A stretch of DNA of 44,606 nt, taken from assembly GCA_043816955.1 (NCBI GenBank), contig JBDRHL010000102.1, positions 1 through 44,606 on the forward strand, given 5' to 3'. Every line of letters begins with the position of its first letter. Position 1 is the stretch's first letter. This document shows, in pieces, positions 6,151-13,072 of this stretch. Below the pieces are notes generated by a model, which was not told where the DNA came from, ran no database searches, and was given only the letters and a program-made list of their open reading frames with translations. Position numbers and translations under genes: made by a program. The stretch comes from JBDRHL01 sp043816955 (GTDB lineage: Bacteria > Planctomycetota > Phycisphaerae > Sedimentisphaerales > CAYZTY01).

Positions 6151-6447
6151 TTATATCTTGACTGCTTCACTGTATCCGTCTAAAAACGCCGTCATAAACT
6201 GATATAATTGGCGCTTGCTGCCAAACCCGTCATGGCTAACAGTTCTAACACCGCCACCATCAGTACAAATCCTGTTTAACTCGACGCCTCCGTAGGCACC
6301 GCTGATGTGGTAATGCCCTGGGTTTGATTTGTACCGCTTTGATCCATCCGGCGAGACTGTCTCTGTAAATTGATCCATCGGCGATCCAGTAACTTCATTG
6401 ATCCGCTTTACTAAACAATTTAGATTTTCGTTTGTTATCCGATCCAT
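6151..6447 (-). CDS. Conserved phage hypothetical protein, 98 aa
   Basis: An upstream in-frame start at 6483 is possible, but ATG 6445-6447 is chosen because GAAGGGATG precedes it, as in the two genes upstream. The middle reads NPGHYHISGAYGGVELNRI and the C-terminal helix reads SKRQLYQFMTAFLDGY, a pattern I recall from small conserved hypothetical proteins of many unrelated phages, where a Gly-rich strand region is followed by a KRELY-type helix. Biochemical role not known. Confidence 0.7.
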   Translation of the reverse strand: MDRITNENLNCLVKRINEVTGSPMDQFTETVSPDGSKRYKSNPGHYHISGAYGGVELNRICTDGGGVRTVSHDGFGSKRQLYQFMTAFLDGYSEAVKI

Positions 6448-6497
6448 AGTACACCATCCCTTCAAAATAGAATTAGTCAACAATACTCAATTACAAT

Positions 6498-6542
6498 GCC
6501 CCTGCCGGGCGCGAATCCGGCGTACGCTTGCGGAGCTGGGGC
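6498..6542 (-). other. Compact structured intergenic element on the leftward transcript
   Basis: GCCCC/GGGGC (6498-6502/6538-6542) encloses GCCGG/CCGGC with an 8-base loop (6504-6508/6517-6521). It begins directly after the stop codon of the gene ending at 6543 and lacks a T tract, so it is not a standard terminator. The gene ending at 6151 is followed by a similar TAAGCCC start and a GCAGGGA/TCCCTGC hairpin (6105-6111/6121-6127). Confidence 0.4.
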
Positions 6543-6782
6543 TTATATAGCTTTTAATACAAACAATCGAACCATTTCATCAGTGTTGCGATCTTCTGCT
6601 GTTGCTTTGTTGTCTAACTGGTAATCGTGAAAGTTCCGGCAAAATATATGCCAGAATGCACCATTACGTTTATAATATGCAGTGTGGTGATCTAATCCAC
6701 AATCCAAAACAACATGACCGCATTTAATGCATTTAGCACCATTTAGCACAGCGTTTATTCCGTAGTCTGTTTTCGTTTCCAT
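6543..6782 (-). CDS. Small putative metal-binding protein, 79 aa
   Basis: ATG 6780-6782 behind AGAAGGGATG is chosen over an in-frame ATG at 6833 that lies inside the preceding gene. The product has CIKCGHVVLDCG (about 18-29) followed by HHTAYY and a later FWHIFC, giving Cys and His residues in a zinc-ribbon-like spacing. The C-terminal half is acidic then helical (TDEMVRLFVLKAI). Function unknown. Confidence 0.6.
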   Translation of the reverse strand: METKTDYGINAVLNGAKCIKCGHVVLDCGLDHHTAYYKRNGAFWHIFCRNFHDYQLDNKATAEDRNTDEMVRLFVLKAI

Positions 6783-6810
6783 TTTTACATCCCTTCTATT
6801 AGTTTTGTTT

Positions 6811-6978
6811 TTATTCGTCCATTTCGCAAACATAGTACCCCGGATTCAGTCTCCGGATTTTCTCCAACACCGCCGCCGCTGGCATACTCGCTGGCATTGG
6901 CGACTCAAAAATCTGTTTCTCCTCAACAAAATAAACTGACCATCGCAGGCCTTGCTGAAGAATTTTGATAGTTTTCAT
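6811..6978 (-). CDS. Small hypothetical protein, 55 aa
   Basis: First gene of the leftward operon: ATG 6976-6978 to TAA 6811-6813, with GAAGGGATG seven bases before the start. The product begins MKTIKILQQGLRWSVYFVEE and has an Ala/Met/Pro-rich centre followed by an AAAVLEKIRRLNPGYYV helix-strand. The sequence looks like a short alpha-beta protein. It lies just downstream of the promoter at 7032-7059. Too short for family assignment by eye. Confidence 0.6.
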   Translation of the reverse strand: MKTIKILQQGLRWSVYFVEEKQIFESPMPASMPAAAVLEKIRRLNPGYYVCEMDE

Positions 6979-7031
6979 AATTTACATCCCTTCATTAGTT
7001 TTGTTTGTTTCTGTCAGTAACACTGTAATAT

Positions 7032-7059
7032 AGTATACAACCTAAATCGGAATTGTCAA
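7032..7059 (-). promoter_or_regulatory. Sigma70-type promoter for the leftward early operon
   Basis: Read leftward: TTGACA (7054-7059), 16-base spacer, TATACT (7032-7037). It has the same boxes and spacing as the promoter at 5531-5558, and both spacers contain TCCGA. The predicted start is near 7025 and the first gene starts at 6978. Confidence 0.8.
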
Positions 7060-7381
7060 ATAAAAACTTTAATATATATTGATAATAGACACATACAAAA
7101 CAACTAAACACCTGCAATACCAACAACTTATAACAATAAATAAATCTTTATAATTATTATTATTTATGTAGATTTGGCTATTTTCCATTCATAACTTGCA
7201 TCAGAAAACAAAAAAACATGCCATAGTAAGATTAAAGTACAAACTCATAAAAAGATTATCATTGACAAAGGCCAAAACGATCATTACCCTTGGGAAGGCC
7301 GGGCGGAACTTAGGACCAACCAGACTAAAACATCACTCAAATCATTCAACTGGCAACTTCCATGATCAATCAATCCAATGA

Positions 7382-7468
7382 AATGTTAAAATAGGTAAAA
7401 GAGAGATTGTGATGTAGGTCACAATGTAGAATAAAATCAATAAAAAGTGATAATGTTAAAATAGGTAA
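7382..7468 (+). repeat. 17-base direct repeat pair
   Basis: AATGTTAAAATAGGTAA occurs identically at 7382-7398 and 7452-7468, 70 bases apart, flanking the TGTGA-N6-TCACA palindrome. Each copy also resembles the GGTAAAATAGATAAAATGGGTAAG stretch split at 33319-33342, described there only in part. Likely protein-binding sites. Confidence 0.6.
7406..7425 (+). promoter_or_regulatory. CRP/FNR-like palindrome
   Basis: ATTGTGA (7406-7412), six bases, TCACAAT (7419-7425). The two 7-base arms are perfectly symmetric and match the TGTGA-N6-TCACA recognition pattern of the CRP family. It is centred between the two 17-base direct repeats. Confidence 0.5.
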
Positions 7469-7558
7469 GATGACTGCCATTATGACAGATTAAGGATATG
7501 AGTTGCTCAACTTTACTCGGATCGGCTATTATGGACATGGCGTATCCACAATGTGTCT

Positions 7559-7594
7559 CATTAAGCTAATGATGCGCATCATTAAGCTAATGAT
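7559..7594 (+). repeat. Two 15-base repeats spaced 21 bases, each near-palindromic
   Basis: CATTAAGCTAATGAT at 7559-7573 and again at 7580-7594. Each copy is nearly self-complementary (ATCATTA/TAATGAT around AGC), and the junction ATGATGCGCATCAT is itself a palindrome. Two-turn spacing puts both copies on one face of the helix, as expected for cooperative operator sites. Confidence 0.55.
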
Positions 7595-7631
7595 ACAGTT
7601 GATAGCGATCTGTCCAGTGTGGCTATTGTTT

Positions 7632-7773
7632 GCTTTTGACCTGTAAGTGCTTTGTTTCCCAACGCTTTTCTATCGCTTTACATGTGCTTTACAGGTTATA
7701 GTCCAAATCCAGCAGACCAACACCAGTCAAACGGGAAAGTATCGGTAAAGCGTTGGTAAAGCAGTGGCAAAGC
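7632..7773 (+). repeat. GCTTT iteron-like repeats, inverted halves
   Basis: GCTTT occurs at 7632, 7649, 7664, 7675 and 7686 and its complement AAAGC at 7747, 7758 and 7769. The last three in each group are spaced 11 bases, about one helical turn, as GCTTTAC or GGTAAAGC units. The left group is enclosed by inverted arms ACCTGTAA (7639-7646) and TTACAGGT (7689-7696). Such phased, inverted iterons are typical of initiator-binding origins. Confidence 0.55.
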
Positions 7774-7984
7774 CTAGTATACGCGCGCGCACGCGCATTC
7801 CATAAGCACCTATCCCATAGCACATTACACCAACCCCATCGCCCCCCCAGGCCACCCCCTCATATACGTAGATACTCATGCTCTATTTTCTGTAATTTTT
7901 TTAGTAATTTTTTTAGTACTTTTCATAGATAGTTTGCATTATGTTGGTTTATGTGTCATACTGTTGTGCAGTGGTGGTATTGTT

Positions 7985-8170
7985 ATGAATGCAAATTATT
8001 ATATTGACGTGGATACGCTTGACAGTAAGCAGTTTTTTCGATGTCGGGACCCTGCATTTGGGCAGATTGATGATTCTGGTGTTAAAACCAAGCTATTGGA
8101 TTACGATGGCGCGTGGTGGCCTAATTACCGTCAGGTTATTCAAGGAACTCACAACAACACTACAAGTTAA
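7985..8170 (+). CDS. Small hypothetical protein, 61 aa
   Basis: ATG 7985 gives a 61-residue product starting MNANYYIDVDTLDSKQFF. The in-frame TTG at 7934 would add 17 hydrophobic residues, but these overlap a possible promoter and have no ribosome binding site. The ribosome binding site at 7985 is also weak (GTGGTGG). It contains DPAFGQIDDSGV and GAWWPNYRQV, an extracellular or structural flavour. First gene of the late rightward block. Function unknown. Confidence 0.45.
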   Translation: MNANYYIDVDTLDSKQFFRCRDPAFGQIDDSGVKTKLLDYDGAWWPNYRQVIQGTHNNTTS

Positions 8171-8255
8171 TGCAGATGGGTATAAAATGTCGATAGGGAT
8201 TAGAAAATGAATAAGGTGGATGATGGGTAGTAATTACAGGGAGAGATAATTCATT

Positions 8256-8525
8256 ATGTTCGAGTATATGGGGAAGATTGGTTTTGGTCGGTATGAGGTT
8301 CGGTGTTCTGAGTGTGGTTTTCAGATGGAGGTTGGGACTGTAAGTTTTCGGGCTAAGTCATACGAGAATATGGTTTGTCCGAGCTGTCGTTATCTTGTTG
8401 GTCCTGATCGGTTGGCAGAGAATAAGAGGTTAATTGCGAGGGAGGTTGAGTTGGCTGCGTTACGTAGTCGGCTGATGAGTGTGGTGATTGTGAGTAATGT
8501 TATAGTTTTGAAGTTGGGAGATTGA
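8256..8525 (+). CDS. Zinc-ribbon protein, 89 aa
   Basis: Two Cys pairs, CSEC (about 17-20) and CPSC (about 41-44), separated by 20 residues make a classical zinc ribbon at the N terminus. A helix (AENKRLIAREVELAALRSRLMS) follows, then a short hydrophobic segment (VVIVSNVIVLKL) that could be a strand or weak membrane span. Start ATG 8256 has GGGAGAG upstream. The gene lies near the start of the virion block; function unknown. Confidence 0.65.
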   Translation: MFEYMGKIGFGRYEVRCSECGFQMEVGTVSFRAKSYENMVCPSCRYLVGPDRLAENKRLIAREVELAALRSRLMSVVIVSNVIVLKLGD

Positions 8526-8555
8526 AATTATGGATGATATGGATAGGAGATAAAA

Positions 8556-8831
8556 ATGGCTGGCATTTTAACAATAGAACAGGAAAGCATGACGTCCGTG
8601 GAATTGACTGAGGATTTTAAGGCTAATCCGACCGGCTCGATTGTCGGACAAAAGATTCGACGGCGAGTGATTGAGGTTAAATTACAAACAGAGCAACAGG
8701 CAATTGCTGTTAGTGTCGTAAATGCCAAGCTGTTTCCGAAAGCTGTTTGCGAATATGGCGAGGACGGGGATGGCCGGTTTGCTAAGGTTTATTTTAATGG
8801 CAAGGCCGAGATTGTCAAGGAGGAGAACTAA
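8556..8831 (+). CDS. Hypothetical virion-block protein, 91 aa
   Basis: Starts at ATG 8556 behind TAGGAGA and ends with a TAATG overlap onto the beta-helix protein, so the two are likely co-translated. The sequence is mixed alpha-beta (RRRVIEVKLQTEQQAIAVSVV, KVYFNGKAEIVKEEN) and acidic overall. The tight coupling suggests a small structural or accessory protein for the neighbouring gene product. No family recognised. Confidence 0.65.
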   Translation: MAGILTIEQESMTSVELTEDFKANPTGSIVGQKIRRRVIEVKLQTEQQAIAVSVVNAKLFPKAVCEYGEDGDGRFAKVYFNGKAEIVKEEN

Positions 8832-10252
8832 TGTCAGCAACTGATTTATTATATTTTGCCGGTGGGTTAGGTGACCAGACTGGCAAGTCTGATACCAACG
8901 GTGGTGGTGGACTTCATTCTGTGGCGGGTGTGGCTCAGGGTGTTGCTCCGACTCTTGCTCAGATGGCAAGTTATATGACTGCGAACGGTGGGGCGAAAGC
9001 CGCTGATACTGGAGTAACTTATGCCTGGCATACTCCTGACGCTACACACGACAGATTAACTGGGACATTTACCGGCGGAGCCACTAATGGATTAGTTGGT
9101 CTTGTTGCTTATATAGATTCTGTTTCGTGGGCCGAAGACCCTCAATGGGCAATTGTGACTGCCTCGTCTGCGACCACATTGGATATTTTAACGCTTGGTG
9201 CAACTTTTGAACTTGATAATGCTTTAGCGGATTTGGTCGTAAATGTCGGTGGTGCTTTTGCTACTCCACAGGCAATGGTTTCTAATGCTGCTGATGCAAA
9301 CCAAGCAAATCAGCTTGTTCACATGTTTTATAACGTGGTTCAGGATATAGCGGCTACGACCTTTAACCTTGATAATATAATCAAGGGAACAATCGCCGCA
9401 AACGCATGGGTGATTATGGAGAGCTATACGACTGTTCCAGGCGATAATGGACGGACGAAGTGGACAGGGGCAGCCGCCACTCGAAGAGGTGTTGACATAG
9501 ACAATACCGTCAATTTTATCTGGCGTAACGGCTGGCTGTATTCTGCGACTAATACTGGCAACGACGGCTTCTATGTCGGAGACACTGGTAACACGAATAT
9601 CATTTTCGAGAACTGTCTGACCGACGGCTGGGCTGACGGATTTATGTTAATCATAACAACGCAAAGTTCTTTGTGTGTTGGTTGTGAGGCTACTGGTACA
9701 AGCGGTGCCGGTTTCTACGCACGAGGCTTTGGCGATGTGCTTTATAAGTGTATAGCTTATGGAAATGCTGTCAATTTTAACACGCGTGAAACAACAGGAC
9801 GGCACGTATTAGTTGATTGTCTGGAATATGACGCTTCCGGTAACGAAGGCACAAAAGGCCGCGGTGTTGGGAATTATACAGTCTGCATAAACCATACTTC
9901 AGATGGATCCGCCGGTGATGGAATAGCTAATAACACCGATGCTTCAACAATTATCTGCATAAACACAACCGTGTCAAATAGTGGCAGCGAAAACCTTAAT
10001 GAAGCAACTGGTTCGCTTTATACCATTTACACGAATACTTATAATCCAGGTGCAACCGATGTATTTTTAGCTGGGCCTGGTATACTGGCTGTCAATCCAT
10101 TGTTGGACAACGAATATAAACCGCACGAGATTCAGGTGTTAAAGGGTGGTTATAATAATAGTGTGATGGGCGCATTTCCGGCGAAGATCGTAAATCCTAT
10201 CGAGCGGACGCGTGTCAGATATATGGGCGTTCGGTATGGAGCGAATGTATAA
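8831..10252 (+). CDS. Beta-helix virion protein (tailspike/fibre candidate), 473 aa
   Basis: The central part (about 205-400) is made of short repeated strands with Asn/Gly/Cys turns (NTGNDGFYVGDTGN, IIFENCLTDGWADGF, SLCVGCEATGTSGAGF, YKCIAYGNAVNF), the signature of a right-handed parallel beta-helix of the pectate-lyase type. Phage tailspikes and fibres use this fold for receptor glycan binding or cleavage. The first 110 residues (GGG and Thr-rich) may be the virion anchor. No signal peptide. The catalytic residues, if any, cannot be identified. Location directly upstream of the packaging genes is unusual for a tailspike, so a capsid decoration role is also possible. Confidence 0.65.
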   Translation: MSATDLLYFAGGLGDQTGKSDTNGGGGLHSVAGVAQGVAPTLAQMASYMTANGGAKAADTGVTYAWHTPDATHDRLTGTFTGGATNGLVGLVAYIDSVSWAEDPQWAIVTASSATTLDILTLGATFELDNALADLVVNVGGAFATPQAMVSNAADANQANQLVHMFYNVVQDIAATTFNLDNIIKGTIAANAWVIMESYTTVPGDNGRTKWTGAAATRRGVDIDNTVNFIWRNGWLYSATNTGNDGFYVGDTGNTNIIFENCLTDGWADGFMLIITTQSSLCVGCEATGTSGAGFYARGFGDVLYKCIAYGNAVNFNTRETTGRHVLVDCLEYDASGNEGTKGRGVGNYTVCINHTSDGSAGDGIANNTDASTIICINTTVSNSGSENLNEATGSLYTIYTNTYNPGATDVFLAGPGILAVNPLLDNEYKPHEIQVLKGGYNNSVMGAFPAKIVNPIERTRVRYMGVRYGANV

Positions 10253-10264
10253 TAAGGTGATATT

Positions 10265-10699
10265 ATGGTACAAGGTAATTATAAAAGAGTAGAAGACCCG
10301 AAACTAAACAAAGAAATAAAGTCGCTCATACCGAGTATGTGGAGTATGCGTAAGGATTTTAAGACAATATATGGTTTTGCACCGGTCAGACTCAGGGAGA
10401 TTTTGAGCAACAAAATGCTGAAGAACCTCATTGCCGGTATATTCTCAGACAGTCCGTCCATACAATTACAATGGCAACGGCACTTGAATATGGTGTTCCC
10501 AGACGCTTATAAACAAGCGATAAAAACGTCGCTCGATGTTGTTATTGAAGATCACCGGCTGAAGGACAGGACAGGCGAATCAGTGGCTGTCGAAAACCAG
10601 ACAGAGGAACAGATGGACCCGAACTCGCCGTCTATGCAACGACTTATGATTTTCAAAGAATTGCAGGAAGCAGCAAAAAAAACAGGCACAGAAGAATAA
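10265..10699 (+). CDS. Hypothetical protein upstream of terminase (small-subunit candidate), 144 aa
   Basis: Starts at ATG 10265 behind AAGGTG. The sequence is helical with a basic N-terminal half (KSLIPSMWSMRKDFKTIYG, LREILSNKMLKNLIAGIF) and an acidic, Gln-rich tail. Position immediately before the large terminase is where a small terminase subunit usually lies, and the size fits, but no helix-turn-helix is obvious. The small-subunit reading is therefore inference from position only. A hairpin and a strong terminator separate it from the large subunit. Confidence 0.5.
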   Translation: MVQGNYKRVEDPKLNKEIKSLIPSMWSMRKDFKTIYGFAPVRLREILSNKMLKNLIAGIFSDSPSIQLQWQRHLNMVFPDAYKQAIKTSLDVVIEDHRLKDRTGESVAVENQTEEQMDPNSPSMQRLMIFKELQEAAKKTGTEE

Positions 10700-10720
10700 A
10701 ATAATGCCAAAAAAATAAGA

Positions 10721-10753
10721 GCGCCTTGCATTTAGCTAATGCATTGAAGGTGC
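10721..10753 (+). other. Imperfect hairpin between packaging genes
   Basis: GCGCCTT (10721-10727) pairs with AAGGTGC (10747-10753), enclosing the perfect hairpin TGCATT/AATGCA. There is no T tract, so it is not a terminator by itself; it sits just upstream of one. Confidence 0.4.
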
Positions 10754-10771
10754 ATATCCACTGCTCGATAT

Positions 10772-10809
10772 GGAGTTGTAGTCAATTAGATTACAGCTCC
10801 TTTTTTTTT
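10772..10809 (+). terminator. Rho-independent terminator before terminase large subunit
   Basis: GGAGTTGTA (10772-10780) pairs with TACAGCTCC (10792-10800), one G-U, 11-base loop, followed directly by nine T (10801-10809). The terminase start at 10813 comes only 3 bases later, so any transcript reaching the gene from upstream must pass this signal. Confidence 0.8.
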
Positions 10810-10812
10810 GGT

Positions 10813-12456
10813 ATGGACAATAAAACTATGGTAGCAAAATCAGAACAACCTTATTCAGACTCGGAAGTTGCCCTTATCCGTAAGGAGTGCAGGGAATCTC
10901 TGTATTATTTCGGAAAGGAGTTGCTTAGTTACAACGACTCCGAGATTGAGCCACACGAGAGAATGTGCAGGTTTCTCGATTCTGATACTCCTAACCCGAA
11001 GATGTTAGTCGGCAGCCGCGGTATTTTTAAGACTTCGTTCGGCACAGTCGCACGTGCTATGCAAATTGTGCTGAGGGACCCGAACGCACGAGTCCTGATT
11101 GTCCAGAGTACGGCGGCCAATGCCGAGATACGAATGATGGAGATCAAGACCCACTTCGAGCAGAATAAGCGTGTTATACAGATATTCGGCGAACAGATAC
11201 CGGAGGTCAAGGGTAAGACAACGTGGAGTAAAAAAGCAGTAACACTCCATCGGCCCGGCATATATGGTGAGGCTTCGATTACAGCGGCAGGGATAGAGAC
11301 TCAGTTAGCCGGACAGCACTTCAGTCATATTCTTATGGATGACATTGTTGCCGCTGACAAAAGCGATATGAAAGAACACGATATTATTATCATATCGCCG
11401 GAAGAGATTGCCAAAGCTATTGGCTGGATTAAACTGACAATGCACGGCTTGCAGATCAATACTACGAACCCGAACAAACAGACCAAAATACAATATGTCG
11501 GAAACCGCTGGGCAATTGAGGATGTTGTGGCCCACCTGACAGCTAATCATCTGAAAAGCGAAGATAATCCTCACGGGTTCGAATTCCTTGAGATGGCCGC
11601 ACATAAACCGGACGGTTCGTTACTCTGGCCCGGTGGATTATCAGAAAAGAGGCTGGCCCAGATTCGTAAAGCACAGAACGATTTTATATATATGACTCAA
11701 TACGAGTGTGAACCGTATAACCCGGGCGACCTGACGTTCCCGGTTGATAATAACCAATACTGGCAGGGTTTATACCCACCATTGTATAACACCGGCGAGA
11801 AACGGTATCGTATTATGATGTTGATGGATATGGCGGACGTTAAGAACGCCGCGAGTTGCTATACCGCTGCGGTGATATTATGGATTGATGAGGATAATCA
11901 TATATGGGTTGGCGAAGCGATTGAAGAAAAATTAAACCCATCCGAAAAGATAGAGCTTATCCATAAGATGGTTCGTAAGTATAGCCTGAGAAACATTCAT
12001 ATCGAAGAGAACCTGAATAATGAAATACTCAAGTACACCTTGCGCGATGCAATGCATAAAGCCGGACTACGCTATTATGTCCAGCCGCTAAAACACAAGA
12101 ACCGCAACAAGGACGCACGGATAGTTCGCCTGCAACCGTGGCACAACAAAGGCGCTTTGCATATCAAGTACGACCAGCTCAGGTTGCGTAAAGAGATGCA
12201 GCATTTTCCGTTTCCTTACGGGAAAAAAGATGTACTTGATGCACTTGGTTATGCGATGGATTTTGTTCACGGGCCTGCAAAGACAATCAAGCGGGAAGAA
12301 CCTGACTATTCTGTCCCGAACACATTTACACATAAAGATATAAAAGCAAGTATCAAAAAACACAGGACACTTGTGTATGGACAACTTAACAGCGGGCCGT
12401 TCCACAAACAAGGCAGGCGGCGAAGGATAGATCGCCTTGACCGCATCGCCATATAA
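10813..12456 (+). CDS. terL: Terminase large subunit, 547 aa
   Basis: ATP-driven DNA packaging motor with nuclease. The ATPase half shows a Walker-A-like GSRGIFKTS (67-75) and Walker B HILMDDI (172-178). The nuclease half has acidic residues in MMLMDMAD (335-342), HIEEN (396-400) and DVLDALGYAMDF (473-484), the usual RNase H-like layout. The Walker A is of the deviant type, with Arg at the third position, common in terminases. ATG 10813 is used; ATG 10828 is an alternative, and neither has a good ribosome binding site because the terminator T tract lies just before. The extended frame upstream to 10726 is rejected since it crosses the terminator hairpin. Confidence 0.92.
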   Translation: MDNKTMVAKSEQPYSDSEVALIRKECRESLYYFGKELLSYNDSEIEPHERMCRFLDSDTPNPKMLVGSRGIFKTSFGTVARAMQIVLRDPNARVLIVQSTAANAEIRMMEIKTHFEQNKRVIQIFGEQIPEVKGKTTWSKKAVTLHRPGIYGEASITAAGIETQLAGQHFSHILMDDIVAADKSDMKEHDIIIISPEEIAKAIGWIKLTMHGLQINTTNPNKQTKIQYVGNRWAIEDVVAHLTANHLKSEDNPHGFEFLEMAAHKPDGSLLWPGGLSEKRLAQIRKAQNDFIYMTQYECEPYNPGDLTFPVDNNQYWQGLYPPLYNTGEKRYRIMMLMDMADVKNAASCYTAAVILWIDEDNHIWVGEAIEEKLNPSEKIELIHKMVRKYSLRNIHIEENLNNEILKYTLRDAMHKAGLRYYVQPLKHKNRNKDARIVRLQPWHNKGALHIKYDQLRLRKEMQHFPFPYGKKDVLDALGYAMDFVHGPAKTIKREEPDYSVPNTFTHKDIKASIKKHRTLVYGQLNSGPFHKQGRRRRIDRLDRIAI

Positions 12457-12468
12457 GGAGATAGTACA

Positions 12469-13071
12469 ATGAAAAATGATATGATATTAAAAACGCAGCT
12501 GACACCGTGGCTGATGTTCCATGATGCGCCACTGGCGAACGGGACAGCAAAGACGTTCGACCTTACGTTATCAGCCACTACGACGGCAGGAATAACCGGC
12601 CAATGGGCAAAGGCACTGCTTACGAGCTGCTGGGACGCCAAGAACCTCGAGAACATATTTATGCACTACGGAGGCGTGCCGAACAACATCGCAATCACAG
12701 CATGGCTCGAAGGATGTTCTGCCAACAACAGCTTCAAGTTCCGTGTTGACGGTTTTGCAGGGTTAGGCGGTGACGTTGACAGACTGCTGTTAGCGTCCGC
12801 TGTTGTCGGCACCCAACGACTGTTCACCAGGCCAATCCGTCCCGACGCCAATTTTGGTGTGGCTGTATCTCATACTAATTCCAGTATGTATGCCGATACG
12901 CTCACAGAAACATCGAGTTATAATCATACGTTCATTAAACTGGATGCGGCAGGCACTAACGGCAAGGCGAAAATACATGGCGACGGTCTTGGGATTCAAT
13001 TCCTTGCTATCAATCTCGTTTCGACAATACCGAATGGTGCAGCAGCAGGGTTCGCAATAAGAGGATGGTAA
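12469..13071 (+). CDS. Hypothetical structural protein, 200 aa
   Basis: Starts at ATG 12469 behind AAGGAGATAG. Composition is Ala/Gly/Thr/Asn-rich with few charges (FDLTLSATTTAGITGQW, SFKFRVDGFAGLGGDVD), as in beta-sheet virion proteins. No signal peptide or membrane span. It lies between the terminase and portal genes, so a head decoration or minor structural role is likely. No family recognised. The end and the portal start are one base apart. Confidence 0.6.
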   Translation: MKNDMILKTQLTPWLMFHDAPLANGTAKTFDLTLSATTTAGITGQWAKALLTSCWDAKNLENIFMHYGGVPNNIAITAWLEGCSANNSFKFRVDGFAGLGGDVDRLLLASAVVGTQRLFTRPIRPDANFGVAVSHTNSSMYADTLTETSSYNHTFIKLDAAGTNGKAKIHGDGLGIQFLAINLVSTIPNGAAAGFAIRGW

Positions 13072-13072
13072 T

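Larger units (their letters stand above)
7060..7984 (+). other. Divergent non-coding region, candidate origin or control region
   Basis: About 920 bases between the leftward early operon and the rightward genes hold no convincing gene. Contents in order: an AT-rich stretch (7060-7200), a 17-base direct repeat, a TGTGA-N6-TCACA palindrome, paired 15-base repeats, GCTTT iteron-like repeats, a 22-base alternating purine-pyrimidine tract (7777-7798), a C-rich stretch (7825-7860) and poly-T tracts (7897-7920). A weak rightward promoter is possible at 7934-7962 (TTGCAT, 17 bases, CATACT). The combination of AT-rich DNA, iterons and operators between divergent transcripts suits an origin or master regulatory region. 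Confidence 0.6.

Noticed and set aside
7196..7381. 61-codon + strand frame in the control region
   Set aside because: Starts at TTG with no ribosome binding site, basic low-complexity composition, and overlaps no conserved neighbour. Treated as chance.
10726..10812. Extended N terminus for terminase
   Set aside because: Runs through a terminator hairpin and T tract and begins at TTG without a ribosome binding site.
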